DNA of 64,000 nucleotides from an uncultured Bacteroidales bacterium. GTDB taxonomy: Bacteria > Bacteroidota > Bacteroidia > Bacteroidales > Bacteroidaceae. This document shows, piece by piece, positions 25,566 through 34,630 of the stretch; position 1 is the first letter of the stretch; each line of letters starts with the position of its first letter. Location of the stretch: the NCBI GenBank assembly GCA_902800305.1, contig CADCDP010000003.1, positions 1 through 64,000 of the forward strand, read 5' to 3'. Under the pieces are notes generated by a model that ran no database searches, was not told the DNA's origin, and was given only the letters and a program-made list of their open reading frames with translations. Made by a program: the position numbers and the translations under genes.

Positions 25566-25575
25566 TGCAAAGATA
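25566..25575 (-). promoter_or_regulatory. Promoter -7 box for hisHAFIE
   Basis: On the minus strand TATCTTTGCA (complement of 25566-25575) lies about 28 bases before the hisH start. No TTTG -33 box at the expected 19-21 base spacing was found, so it may be weak or regulated. Confidence 0.6.
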
Positions 25576-25921
25576 CAACTTTTCAGCGACACTTTCACTA
25601 TTTGACGAAAGAAATAGACATTTTTACCCCATAACAATCAATGTTTCAGCCGTTTTATCCTCTGTCGAGGTCACGTCGAAACACACTTCGCCCTTTTTCC
25701 CTTAGGTCTATGCCGCGCACATAACATCTCAACTGCCGCTGACGAATTAACTGGAATGCGGCCAAAGAGACATCTCATACATAGCAGCAACGAAGTTCCC
25801 CTAAAGGCTATTTCATCAAGATTTCACCCCTTTTCATGGAAGAATGCTGACATTCAAAGACGGTATAAATCAGTTCCAGACATCAAAATAGGCTTACATC
25901 CATAATAAAAAATGTGAAAGA

Positions 25922-25953
25922 TTTGAATTTTCGAGATAAAAGCACTATCTTTG
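25922..25953 (+). promoter_or_regulatory. Consensus promoter of rpoD
   Basis: TTTG (25922-25925), 20 bases, TATCTTTG (25946-25953). This is an exact match to the Bacteroidetes housekeeping consensus TTTG-N19/21-TAnnTTTG. Confidence 0.85.
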
Positions 25954-25975
25954 CACCCAAATTTGCAAATTTTTT

Positions 25976-26845
25976 ATGAGACAACTTAAAATCCAAAAGT
26001 CAATCACGAACCGTGAGAGTGCTTCGCTTGACAAGTATTTGCAGGAAATCGGTCGTGAGGAATTAATCACAGTGGAGGAAGAGGTGGAGCTTGCCGCCAA
26101 AATCAGGAAAGGTGGGACGGAGGGTCGCCGTGCATTGGAAAAATTGACCCGTGCCAACCTGAGATTCGTCGTTTCGGTGGCCAAGCAATACCAAAATCAA
26201 GGCTTAAGCCTTCCCGACCTAATCAACGAAGGAAATTTAGGTCTGATAAAAGCAGCTGAGAAATTCGATGAGACCCGTGGTTTCAAATTTATTAGCTATG
26301 CTGTTTGGTGGATTCGCCAAAGCATCCTCCAAGCATTGGCCGAACAAAGCCGTATTGTGCGTCTGCCACTGAACCAAGTAGGTTCACTGAATAAAATAGG
26401 AAAAGCTTTTTCAAAGTTTGAGCAGGAAAATGAGCGTCGTCCCTCTCCCGAAGAACTTGCCGCTCAATTGGATTTGCCAGTAGATAAGGTGGCTGACACC
26501 ATGAAGCAGAGCGGACGACACATCAGTGTGGATGCTCCATTTGTTGAAGGCGAGGACAACAGTCTTCTCGACATCCTTTCCAACCCCGATTCTCCGTCGG
26601 CAGACCGCACGTTGGTCACTGAATCCCTACAGAAAGAGATTGAACGTGCTCTCGACACTTTGACAACCCGCGAAAAAGAAATCATCAAGATGTTCTTTGG
26701 ACTGGGAGAACCCGAAAAAACATTAGAAGAAATCGGCGACCGTTTCAACTTAACCCGTGAACGTGTACGCCAAATCAAAGAAAAAGCCATCCGAAGACTC
26801 CGCAGCAGCTCGAAAAGCAAGTTGTTGAAGACCTATTTGGGATAA
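25976..26845 (+). CDS. rpoD: Primary sigma factor RpoD/SigA (Bacteroidetes type)
   Basis: 289 residues. It directs RNA polymerase to housekeeping promoters. It starts almost at region 1.2 ([33 protein letters not shown]), lacking region 1.1 as usual in this phylum. Region 2 is [55 protein letters not shown], region 3 follows, and region 4 ends with the helix-turn-helix [30 protein letters not shown]. Its unusual -7/-33 recognition explains the promoters in this window. Starts 22 bases after its own -7 box. Confidence 0.97.
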   Translation: MRQLKIQKSITNRESASLDKYLQEIGREELITVEEEVELAAKIRKGGTEGRRALEKLTRANLRFVVSVAKQYQNQGLSLPDLINEGNLGLIKAAEKFDETRGFKFISYAVWWIRQSILQALAEQSRIVRLPLNQVGSLNKIGKAFSKFEQENERRPSPEELAAQLDLPVDKVADTMKQSGRHISVDAPFVEGEDNSLLDILSNPDSPSADRTLVTESLQKEIERALDTLTTREKEIIKMFFGLGEPEKTLEEIGDRFNLTRERVRQIKEKAIRRLRSSSKSKLLKTYLG

Positions 26846-26872
26846 GGGAGATGACAGAACATATTTATAATT

Positions 26873-27331
26873 ATGAGACGTAACTGTTTGACCCTACTTT
26901 TTCTCATGTTGACACTTGTGGCTTGTGCCAAAAAGAAGTCAAAAGACAATGACTCTTCTGGCAACAGCACCAATGCCATATACCTGTTTGGTGTGAGCCA
27001 ACAATTAAGCGACTCCATTGCTTATGTGACCAACATTTACAAAATAGACCGTATAGAGTTGGAGAAAAAGACAAAGTTTCTCCCCTATCGCTCTGAGTTT
27101 AGCTTACAATTGAAAGAGTATTTAGAAGGTCAACTCCATTTGAAGCAACAGACCGCATGTGTTTTCTATTCAGCCAAACGCAAAAAGCTGTCAAAGAAAT
27201 TTTACAAGATAAAGAAACGTTACTTGGATAACCCCAACACAAAGATTGTGATGATAGATGAAGAGCGTTTCGTATTCAAACACCCACTCGACGCTGCGAC
27301 TATACAAGAAGAAGCAACGCCAAGCAAATAA
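26873..27331 (+). CDS. Hypothetical lipoprotein
   Basis: 152 residues. Lipobox TLVAC then a Lys/Asp-rich linker (KKKSKDNDSSGNS). The body NAIYLFGVSQQLSDSIAYVTNIYKIDRIEL... contains many lysines (KRKKLSKKFYKIKKRYL) and ends acidic. I do not recognise a family. It starts 27 bases after rpoD and 9 bases before the peptidase gene, so it may be co-transcribed with both. Confidence 0.7.
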   Translation: MRRNCLTLLFLMLTLVACAKKKSKDNDSSGNSTNAIYLFGVSQQLSDSIAYVTNIYKIDRIELEKKTKFLPYRSEFSLQLKEYLEGQLHLKQQTACVFYSAKRKKLSKKFYKIKKRYLDNPNTKIVMIDEERFVFKHPLDAATIQEEATPSK

Positions 27332-27340
27332 TCAATCATA

Positions 27341-28615
27341 ATGATGATAACAAGCAATAGGTTCACTATACGATTGGGCAAATATCAAAAGATGGTTGTG
27401 GCAATACTTTGGGGTATTGTCACAATCTGTTCGTTTTCAGCCTGCACGAAAGATCACGAAGAAGACCAACCCGACTCAACTTATGCAGCAAGTCGAACCA
27501 TCCTGTTCTATATGGTAGCAGAAAACAGTATGCAATATCAAGTAAGCGGAGATGTGAGGGAAATTTTGGCAGGAATGAAAAGTTACAACCTCTCTAATAA
27601 CGACCGTATTGTAGTGTATCTTGACGACACAGCACTGCCACGCATTTATGTAATAGACAAGAACACTGAAGCTACATCGCTGTCAGAACTGAATCCTGTC
27701 TATACTTACGAGGAAGATGTCAATTCTTCCTCCCCTTCTCAATTGGCGACCATGCTCAACAATATGAAGATTAATTATCCAGCAGAAAGCTACGGTCTGA
27801 TTTTATGGTCACACGCTACGGGATGGATACCATCGTCTTTCAGTGGAGATAGAAACAGCGAAAGCCAACGGAGGGCGTTCGGTTTGGACAATGGGCAAAA
27901 CTCACCATCTAAATCCTTGAACGGCAACCAAATGGAAGTGGCAGATATTGCTAATGCCATTGAATCTTTCGGAAAATTAGATTTTATCTTCTTCGATGCT
28001 TGCTTTATGCAAAGTATGGAAGTGGCATACGAACTTCGAAACTCAGCTAAATACGTCATAGGTTCACCTGCCGAAATTCCTGGGCCTGGTGCAAATTATG
28101 CCACGATGGTGAACGCCATGTTCAAAGCAGACAACTATGCCGAAGAGATGGTTTCGGACTATTATAGAAACTACTCATCGGTCAATAATTCATACGGTAT
28201 CGTTATCTCTTCGGTAAACACAAGCGCACTGCCATCATTTGCCACTTATATGAAGACATTGATAGCCAACAACAAAGAAGCTTTATTGAATGCTAACTAC
28301 GAGACAACCCTAAACTATTTCAAATATGGTACTTGGAGAACGGAATTTCCCGACTACTACGACATGCAGGGCATTATAAAAACTGTACTTAACGAAGAAG
28401 CGTACACACAATGGCTATCTGAAGCGGCAAAGGTGTTCTACTGCAAACACTACACATCATGGTACAGTGCTTTCAACCAAATGCAGAATCCCATTGATGA
28501 TACACAATGTTGCGGCGCGTCGATGTTTCTTCCATTAGACAAATACAACTCCCTTTCTTCTTCTTTTAACACGAGCTACCTCCAGACGGACTGGGCAAAG
28601 GCAGTGTGGAACTAA
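27341..28615 (+). CDS. Clostripain-related cysteine peptidase (family C11), lipoprotein
   Basis: 424 residues. Hydrophobic N-terminus with lipobox CSFSAC. The C11 fold is indicated by TILFYMVAENSMQYQVSGDVREIL, the catalytic His in YGLILWSHATGW and the catalytic Cys in LDFIFFDACFMQSMEVAYEL, with VIGSPAEIPGPG after it. These secreted peptidases usually cut after Arg or Lys and often activate themselves. Probably faces the periplasm or cell surface. Immediately upstream of the HPr-kinase-like/S26-like/PqqD genes with a 52-base gap; a functional link is possible but unproven. Confidence 0.85.
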   Translation: MMITSNRFTIRLGKYQKMVVAILWGIVTICSFSACTKDHEEDQPDSTYAASRTILFYMVAENSMQYQVSGDVREILAGMKSYNLSNNDRIVVYLDDTALPRIYVIDKNTEATSLSELNPVYTYEEDVNSSSPSQLATMLNNMKINYPAESYGLILWSHATGWIPSSFSGDRNSESQRRAFGLDNGQNSPSKSLNGNQMEVADIANAIESFGKLDFIFFDACFMQSMEVAYELRNSAKYVIGSPAEIPGPGANYATMVNAMFKADNYAEEMVSDYYRNYSSVNNSYGIVISSVNTSALPSFATYMKTLIANNKEALLNANYETTLNYFKYGTWRTEFPDYYDMQGIIKTVLNEEAYTQWLSEAAKVFYCKHYTSWYSAFNQMQNPIDDTQCCGASMFLPLDKYNSLSSSFNTSYLQTDWAKAVWN

Positions 28616-28667
28616 CAAACAAAAGAGAAGACTTTAGTTTACATCTAACATATAAAATACTCAGAAA

Positions 28668-29582
28668 ATGACAAAGACATATTATCGAGTAGGACGACAT
28701 ATTTACTGCATCAACTTCATTGACGATAAAAACTCATCCGCACTGCTTCCATCGAGCGAGCCATTCAAACTCGAAGAAGCACCCGTAGGTGAGCCTTTAC
28801 TTTTTGAGTTGAATGTGGATGACTCTTGGCGTCCTCAACAAAAAGGAACAGAAATTGGGCAGTTCGACTGCGGTGGCAACAATCATGGCGTGTACAGGCT
28901 TCAGATGGATTCACCCGAAGAAACGGAAGGTAAAAATTTCGTTTACCAAATTGTTGTCAGCGACATATACAAGCACCAATGTAGCCTTCTGCAAGCATCC
29001 TCGGACTTTTCGGTCGGACATGTTTGTTTGAACGGTGACAATAATATGCGAACGTTCGGACTGAACAACGCTTTGATGATGATGTATGCTTTCGCTTCGG
29101 CCGACAAACAAACGGTGCTCATGCACGCATCGGTGGTGCGTAAAGACGGGAAAGGTTATCTATGTCTTGGTGTGAGCGGAACTGGCAAAAGTACGCATAC
29201 AAGCAACTGGTTGAAGTATATCCCCAACACAGACTTGATGAACGACGACAATCCGATTGTACGGATTTGCGATGACGGGATAGCCCGAGTGTTCGGTTCG
29301 CCTTGGAGCGGAAAGACTCCTTGCTACCGCAATGTGGAAGCCCCTATCGGTGGTTTTTTGCAACTGAAGCAAGCACCCTACAACAAGATTCATAGGCAAT
29401 CTACCATTGAAGGGTTTGCTTCACTCCTTCCATCATGCTCTGTCATGAAGTGGGACAGGCGTGACTATGTAGGAACATGCGACACGGTAGCTAAACTTCT
29501 GGCACTTGTCCCCACCTACTTCTTGGAAAATCTTCCGAATGAAGAGGCTTGCCGCCTCAGTTACGAAACAATGGCAAGATAA
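28668..29582 (+). CDS. HPr kinase/phosphorylase-like ATP-binding protein
   Basis: 304 residues. The C-terminal half matches the HPr-kinase fold: LMHASVVRKDGKGYLCLGVSGTGKST has the conserved His and a Walker A loop (about 168-176), followed by DLMNDDNPIV and GSPWSGKTPCYRN. The N-terminal half is unlike the HprK regulator domain. No HPr gene is nearby. Relatives of this kind act in peptide natural-product pathways, for example the precursor kinases of some lasso peptides, and often sit beside PqqD-type proteins, as here. It starts a tight run with the S26-like and PqqD genes (gaps 9 and 15 bases). The substrate is unknown. Confidence 0.75.
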   Translation: MTKTYYRVGRHIYCINFIDDKNSSALLPSSEPFKLEEAPVGEPLLFELNVDDSWRPQQKGTEIGQFDCGGNNHGVYRLQMDSPEETEGKNFVYQIVVSDIYKHQCSLLQASSDFSVGHVCLNGDNNMRTFGLNNALMMMYAFASADKQTVLMHASVVRKDGKGYLCLGVSGTGKSTHTSNWLKYIPNTDLMNDDNPIVRICDDGIARVFGSPWSGKTPCYRNVEAPIGGFLQLKQAPYNKIHRQSTIEGFASLLPSCSVMKWDRRDYVGTCDTVAKLLALVPTYFLENLPNEEACRLSYETMAR

Positions 29583-29591
29583 AGACCCAAC

Positions 29592-30077
29592 ATGGAGAAA
29601 CTGACCGTACAAAACGACATATTCCTACCTCAAGTTGTCGAACTGATAGAAGAAGGGCACATGGTGACCATCTATGCACGAGGCAACAGTATGCGTCCAT
29701 TTATCGAAGACAGCCGAGATGAACTGGTGTTTGGAAAAGTAGATAAGTTATCTGTAGGAGATGTCATTCTAGCGGAAGTAACGAAAGGCCACTTTGTCTG
29801 CCACCGAATCGTGAAGATGGGAAAGGGAATCGTCACGATGCAGGGCGATGGCAATATCTTTGGCACGGAAACATTTCCCATCACTCACGTTCGAGCCAAG
29901 CTAATCAAGGTCAATCGGAAAGGAAAGACTTACGTTCTTTCCACCTCGAAAACTTGGAGAATCTATTCAGCGCTTTGGCCAAGACTCTGTCCCATCCGAC
30001 GGTATCTTCTGGCACTCTACCGATTATTGTGGCTGCATCAGCTGCCACAAAGATTTAGTAAAAACAAGAACTTTTAA
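29592..30077 (+). CDS. S24/S26-like serine peptidase (signal-peptidase-like)
   Basis: 161 residues. ARGNSMRPFI holds the serine nucleophile (Ser33); GDVILAEV and HFVCHRIVKM follow, with His71 where bacterial leader peptidases have Lys, as in the His-type S26 subgroup; QGDGN closes the core. There is no N-terminal membrane anchor, unlike LepB, and a hydrophobic/basic C-terminal stretch (RYLLALYRLLWLHQL) is present. With the kinase-like and PqqD neighbours it may process a small peptide substrate. Not the housekeeping signal peptidase. Confidence 0.75.
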   Translation: MEKLTVQNDIFLPQVVELIEEGHMVTIYARGNSMRPFIEDSRDELVFGKVDKLSVGDVILAEVTKGHFVCHRIVKMGKGIVTMQGDGNIFGTETFPITHVRAKLIKVNRKGKTYVLSTSKTWRIYSALWPRLCPIRRYLLALYRLLWLHQLPQRFSKNKNF

Positions 30078-30092
30078 TTATAATAGTAACCA

Positions 30093-30362
30093 ATGAAAAT
30101 CAAAAAAGGATTCGAGCTTCGCAAAGTCTGCGACGAAAACATCATTATCTCTCACGGAGTGGAGAACATCAACTTCACTAAAGTCATCACACTCAATGAT
30201 TCGGCTGCCACGCTTTGGAACAAGGTCATGGGCAAAGACTTTACAGAGGATGAACTGGTAAACATCCTCTTGGACGAATACGAAGTGGACAAGGAGACTG
30301 CCGCAAAGGATATAAAGGCACTTGTCGCATCTTGGAAAGAGGCTGAACTTATTGAGCTTTAG
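30093..30362 (+). CDS. PqqD family protein (peptide-binding RRE domain)
   Basis: 89 residues, a single domain. KKGFELRKVCDENIIISHG...FTKVITLNDSAATLWNKVMGKDFTEDELVNILLDEYEVDKETAAKDIKALVASWKEAELI matches the PqqD winged-helix pattern (leading strands, LNDSAATLW, then D-V-x-F-V/L-type helices). PqqD-like domains bind leader peptides of ribosomally made, modified peptides and present them to modifying enzymes. No radical SAM or cyclase gene is adjacent. Followed 18 bases later by ung. Confidence 0.8.
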   Translation: MKIKKGFELRKVCDENIIISHGVENINFTKVITLNDSAATLWNKVMGKDFTEDELVNILLDEYEVDKETAAKDIKALVASWKEAELIEL

Positions 30363-30380
30363 TATAAACCACTAAACGAG

Positions 30381-31046
30381 ATGGCTAAGGTACAAATAGA
30401 AGCATCGTGGCTCGAAAAACTACAATCGGAGTTCGACAAGCCCTATTTCGAGCAACTTATCCAGTTTGTCAAGACGGAGTATGCCAATGGCACATGCTAT
30501 CCTCCAGGCAAGCTCATCTTCAATGCTTTTAATCTCTGCCCACTGGACTGCGTGAAAGTCGTGCTCATCGGGCAAGACCCCTACCATGAGCCTGGTCAAG
30601 CACATGGACTTTGCTTCTCCGTGAATGACGGAATACCTTTTCCGCCATCTCTTCGCAACATCTTCGCAGAGATTCAGACAGACTTGGGTACACCCATTCC
30701 GCCATCCGGCAATCTTACTCGCTGGGCACAACAAGGTGTCCTTCTGCTCAACGCCACTTTGACCGTGCGTGCCCATGCTGCCGCTAGCCATCAGAAACGT
30801 GGATGGGAAGAGTTTACCGATGCCGTCATACGCTTAGTCAACGCAGAGCGAGAGCATGTGGTTTTCATCCTTTGGGGAAGTTATGCACAAAGCAAAGTTT
30901 CGTTCATCGACCCAACGAAACACTGCATTCTCCGCTCCGCTCACCCTTCCCCTCTGTCTGCCCACCGCGGTTTCTTCGGGAATCATCACTTTAGCATCTG
31001 CAACCAATACTTGCGACAAAACGGAATAGAACCAATCAATTGGTAA
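30381..31046 (+). CDS. ung: Uracil-DNA glycosylase
   Basis: 221 residues, family 1 UDG. It removes uracil from DNA to start base-excision repair. [21 protein letters not shown] contains the catalytic Asp66 and the uracil-binding loop; [15 protein letters not shown] contains the DNA-intercalating His/Leu loop. Length is normal. In a co-directional run with close spacing on both sides, though its function is unrelated to its neighbours. Confidence 0.97.
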   Translation: MAKVQIEASWLEKLQSEFDKPYFEQLIQFVKTEYANGTCYPPGKLIFNAFNLCPLDCVKVVLIGQDPYHEPGQAHGLCFSVNDGIPFPPSLRNIFAEIQTDLGTPIPPSGNLTRWAQQGVLLLNATLTVRAHAAASHQKRGWEEFTDAVIRLVNAEREHVVFILWGSYAQSKVSFIDPTKHCILRSAHPSPLSAHRGFFGNHHFSICNQYLRQNGIEPINW

Positions 31047-31050
31047 ACTT

Positions 31051-31776
31051 ATGAAAAAGATTTATTTAGCATTCATTATCTCCCTTATTACTTTCAGTGT
31101 TGCATGGGCACAGAAAGATTATCGGAAGTCCGTAACCATTTTTGGAGACAGCTACTCCACTTTCGTCGGCTACATTACCCCTGCGACCAATGAGTCATGG
31201 TACTTCACTGACCACCGCATCAAAGACAACGATGTGGACAACGTGGAGCAGACGTGGTGGCATCAACTTCTAAAAAAGAACGACTGGAAACTCTGCATGA
31301 ACAACTCATACAGTGGTTCCACTATCTCTTCGTCAGGCTATCGGGGAGAAGACTATACCCCACGTTCTTTCGTCACTCGTGCACCCAATCTCGGCAATCC
31401 AGACATCATATTCATCTTTGGAGCCACCAACGACTCGTGGGTACCATCGCCCGTTGGCGAATACAAATATGAAGGGTGGACGACCGACGACTTAAAAGCA
31501 TTCCGTCCTTCGTTAGCAAAGTTACTGGACTACATGACCAAGCGTTACCTCGGCGTGGAGATGTATTTCATTCTCAACAGCGACCTCTCCGATGCAATAG
31601 ATGCCTCTGTCTTCAAAATATGCGACCATTATGGAGTACCCGTTATCGCCTTGCACGACATTGACAAAAAAGCGGGTCATCCATCCATCGAAGGCATGAA
31701 AGCCATTGCGGAACAAGTGGATGCCTACGTAAAAAATGCACAGAAAAATGTGAAGAAGACACACAAGAAAAAGTGA
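31051..31776 (+). CDS. Secreted SGNH/GDSL hydrolase
   Basis: 241 residues with a signal peptide ending VAWAQ. Block I SVTIFGDSYSTFVG holds the nucleophile Ser; block III IFGATNDSW holds Asn; the closing KKAGHPSIEGM holds the catalytic His. The family includes periplasmic or extracellular esterases acting on acylated sugars or lipids. The C-terminal tail is lysine-rich (KKTHKKK). Starts 4 bases after ung. Confidence 0.85.
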   Translation: MKKIYLAFIISLITFSVAWAQKDYRKSVTIFGDSYSTFVGYITPATNESWYFTDHRIKDNDVDNVEQTWWHQLLKKNDWKLCMNNSYSGSTISSSGYRGEDYTPRSFVTRAPNLGNPDIIFIFGATNDSWVPSPVGEYKYEGWTTDDLKAFRPSLAKLLDYMTKRYLGVEMYFILNSDLSDAIDASVFKICDHYGVPVIALHDIDKKAGHPSIEGMKAIAEQVDAYVKNAQKNVKKTHKKK

Positions 31777-31783
31777 ACTTGTG

Positions 31784-33007
31784 ATGAAAAAACTCTTACT
31801 CATATTTACCCTACAACTCTTCTCTGGGATACTTCTTGCCCAGACAACTTCGGACACCATTATGGCGTATCACCTGCGTCAACGTGGTGTCAACATCACC
31901 GATGGCAACTCTGTGAAACTGCTGAAGACAGGACATGATAAATTCGTCGATATGTTTGAAGCAGTGAAGAATGCCAAGTCATTCATTCACCTCGAATACT
32001 TCAACTTTCGAAACGACTCCATCGCTGGACTGCTCTTCCATCTGTTAGCACAGAAAGCAGCAGAAGGTGTTGAAGTGCGCGCCCTCTATGACGCCTTCGG
32101 GAACTCCTCCAACAACAAGCCCATCAACAAACAGATGCACGATTCCATCCGTTCATTAGGAATCAATCTCGTAAAATTTGACCCTATCCGTTTTCCTTGG
32201 GTGAACCACATTATCCCACGCGACCATCGAAAGATTGTGGTCATCGATGGACAAATAGCCTATACTGGCGGTATGAACGTAGCGGATTATTACATTGAAG
32301 GTATCCCCGAAATCGGAGACTGGCATGACATGCACATGCACATCGAAGGACCCGCTGTTAATGACCTTCATGAGATTTTCTGCCGAATGTGGTATAAAGC
32401 TACAAAAGAATATATCTCTGGAGCAAAGTACTTTCCCCCACATATCAACAGTCAGGACAATCAGCGATTGGCCATCATAGACCGCCACCCTCTCCGCAGT
32501 GCAGATGCCATCCGCGACCTTTTTGCAGAGATGCTCAATACTGCTCAACACAAGGTGTTACTCATCAACCCCTACTTCGTCCCAACCCATCGCGTCAGGA
32601 AAGCTCTCAAAGATGCCATCAACCGAGGGGTGGACGTACAGATTTTACTTTCTGCAAAAAGCGATATTCCTCTCACTCCCGAAGCCTCCCATTATGTGGG
32701 CAACAATCTGGCTAAACGTGGCGCAAAAGTTTACCTTTTCCATGGGGGCTTCCACCACACTAAAATCATGATGGTCGATGACCTCTACTGTACCGTTGGT
32801 TCCAGCAATATGGATGCCCGTTCGCTTCGTTGCGACTATGAAGTCAACACCGTTATTTTCAGCAAGAAAACCACGGCGGAGCTTACAACGCTTTTTAATG
32901 AGCAGTTGAAGTCATCCACTCCGATGGAGAAAGGCTACTGGAGCACACGCACTACTGGCAAGAAATTCCAAGGCTGGTTCGGAAACTTGCTTACCCCATT
33001 CTTGTAA
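31784..33007 (+). CDS. Phospholipase D / cardiolipin synthase-like protein
   Basis: 407 residues from ATG 31784; a GTG three bases earlier is an alternative. It has two HKD motifs, HRKIVVIDGQIAYTGGMN and HTKIMMVDDLYCTVGSSN, the hallmark of the phospholipase D superfamily; cardiolipin synthases join two phosphatidylglycerols. The N-terminus is a cleavable-looking signal sequence ending LAQ rather than the usual two membrane helices. It may therefore act in the periplasm. Confidence 0.88.
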   Translation: MKKLLLIFTLQLFSGILLAQTTSDTIMAYHLRQRGVNITDGNSVKLLKTGHDKFVDMFEAVKNAKSFIHLEYFNFRNDSIAGLLFHLLAQKAAEGVEVRALYDAFGNSSNNKPINKQMHDSIRSLGINLVKFDPIRFPWVNHIIPRDHRKIVVIDGQIAYTGGMNVADYYIEGIPEIGDWHDMHMHIEGPAVNDLHEIFCRMWYKATKEYISGAKYFPPHINSQDNQRLAIIDRHPLRSADAIRDLFAEMLNTAQHKVLLINPYFVPTHRVRKALKDAINRGVDVQILLSAKSDIPLTPEASHYVGNNLAKRGAKVYLFHGGFHHTKIMMVDDLYCTVGSSNMDARSLRCDYEVNTVIFSKKTTAELTTLFNEQLKSSTPMEKGYWSTRTTGKKFQGWFGNLLTPFL

Positions 33008-33013
33008 TCACTT

Positions 33014-34507
33014 ATGCTTATGAAACGATTTTTACTCATCCTCTTCATCGTTCTCCCTTTTTTTCTCCACGCATCCAACCCCAAACGAGAATTCCGAGGT
33101 GCATGGATTCAGTGTGTCAATGGACAATATTTAGGGAAATCTCCCAGCCAAATCCGGCAAATGCTCTCTTCGCAACTGGATGTTCTCCAGCAGTGTGGCA
33201 TCAATGCCATTCTTTTCCAAGTGCGTGCAGAAGGTGATGCCCTCTATAAGTCAAGTTATGAGCCTTGGTCTCGTTATCTAACAGGTACACAAGGAGTAGC
33301 ACCAGCAGACGGATGGGACCCCTTAGCTTGGATGGTTGAACAGTGCCACAAACGCAATATGGAGTGTCATGCATGGATCAATCCTTATCGTGCCAAAACG
33401 AAAGGCACCAAGGAACTAGCACCGACCCATCCCGTAATACGCTATCCCAGACGGATGTTTGAGTACGATGGTCTATACATTTTTAACCCTGCACTCAAGG
33501 AGAATCGCACCTACACTTGCATGGTGGTGGAAGACATTCTTACTCACTACGATGTGGACGGCATTCACATGGATGACTATTTCTACCCATATCCTGTAGC
33601 AGGACTTGCAATGCCTGATAGACCTTATTTTGAGGCAGATCCACGAGGCTTCAGCAACATCGAAGATTGGCGACGCGACAATGTGAGCCAACTCATCCGA
33701 GACCTTCATTATTTGGTTCGTTCCGTTAAACCTTGGTGCAAATTCGGTATTTCTCCATTCGGAATTTACCGCAACAGCACTACAGGGAAAAATAACAAGT
33801 CTGGAAGTGCGACCAGTGGTACACAAAACTACGATGACCTCTATGCAGACATTGTCTATTGGACAAAACAAGGCTGGGTTGACTACAATATTCCTCAAAT
33901 CTATTGGAATATCGGTACAAAGGCAGCAGACTACGAAGTGCTCCTTCATTGGTGGAACGACTATTGCGGTCAACGTCCGCTCTTCATCGGGCAAGACGTA
34001 GAACGCACCGTCAAAGGCGTGGATCCACACAATCCGAACTCACACCAGATGCACGCCAAGTATAATTTACAGCGTTCCCTTCCCAACATTCAGGGTTCCT
34101 GCCAATGGTATGCAGCAGCTGTAGTGAACAATCCAGGCAACTACCGCAGTGTACTTCAACAAACTTACCATTCTACACCAGCCTTGCAACCTCTCATGCC
34201 GTTCATCGACAACAAAGCACCCGAAAAGCCTCGTAAGGTACAAATAGATTCCAATCATCCCCAAAGTGCTGTCCTTTTATGGGAGGCACCCAAAGCTAAA
34301 AAGGTGATGGACAAAGCACGCCAATTCGTCGTCTATCAATTCCAGAAAAAAGAGAAGATAGACCTTGACAAAGCTGACCACATTATCGCCATCACCCCAA
34401 ACGCCTTCCTCGAACTATCCTCGCCCAAACGGGGCACCACCTACGTGGTCACGGCACTCGACCGCCTACACAACGAATCAAAACCGACCAAGATAAAGGT
34501 AAAATAG
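33014..34507 (+). CDS. Family-10-like glycosyl hydrolase (GHL10/DUF187)
   Basis: 497 residues, signal peptide ending LHAS. REFRGAWIQCVNG..., INAILFQVRAEGDALYKSSYEPWS, MECHAWINPYRA, DGIHMDDYFYPYP and KFGISPFGIYRN are the ordered motifs of the GHL10 barrel family; the Asp pair in HMDDYFYP is a likely catalytic region. The last about 90 residues (PEKPRKVQID...TYVVTALDRLHNESKPTKIKVK) look like a fibronectin-III-like domain. Related proteins act on cell-wall or extracellular glycans. An ATG at 33020 would remove two residues. Confidence 0.85.
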   Translation: MLMKRFLLILFIVLPFFLHASNPKREFRGAWIQCVNGQYLGKSPSQIRQMLSSQLDVLQQCGINAILFQVRAEGDALYKSSYEPWSRYLTGTQGVAPADGWDPLAWMVEQCHKRNMECHAWINPYRAKTKGTKELAPTHPVIRYPRRMFEYDGLYIFNPALKENRTYTCMVVEDILTHYDVDGIHMDDYFYPYPVAGLAMPDRPYFEADPRGFSNIEDWRRDNVSQLIRDLHYLVRSVKPWCKFGISPFGIYRNSTTGKNNKSGSATSGTQNYDDLYADIVYWTKQGWVDYNIPQIYWNIGTKAADYEVLLHWWNDYCGQRPLFIGQDVERTVKGVDPHNPNSHQMHAKYNLQRSLPNIQGSCQWYAAAVVNNPGNYRSVLQQTYHSTPALQPLMPFIDNKAPEKPRKVQIDSNHPQSAVLLWEAPKAKKVMDKARQFVVYQFQKKEKIDLDKADHIIAITPNAFLELSSPKRGTTYVVTALDRLHNESKPTKIKVK

Positions 34508-34547
34508 TATTCCAAGCATGGCCGAGAAAACAAAAAGAACATTTTGT

Positions 34548-34578
34548 TTTGCCAACCACTAAATTTTCCATACCTTTG
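34548..34578 (+). promoter_or_regulatory. Consensus promoter of the acidic-tailed protein
   Basis: TTTG (34548-34551), 19 bases, TACCTTTG (34571-34578). It places the start codon downstream, at 34631, not at 34544. Confidence 0.8.
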
Positions 34579-34630
34579 CACTCGATTTGCCAATCAATGC
34601 AAACCCTTATACACATTATTTACAAATAGC

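Larger units (their letters stand above)
25539..25975. other. Intergenic region between divergent hisH and rpoD
   Basis: 437 bases. It holds the his promoter at its left end and the rpoD promoter at its right end. The middle (about 25630-25915) has no open frame of note, no strong hairpin and no RNA gene I recognise. Confidence 0.6.
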
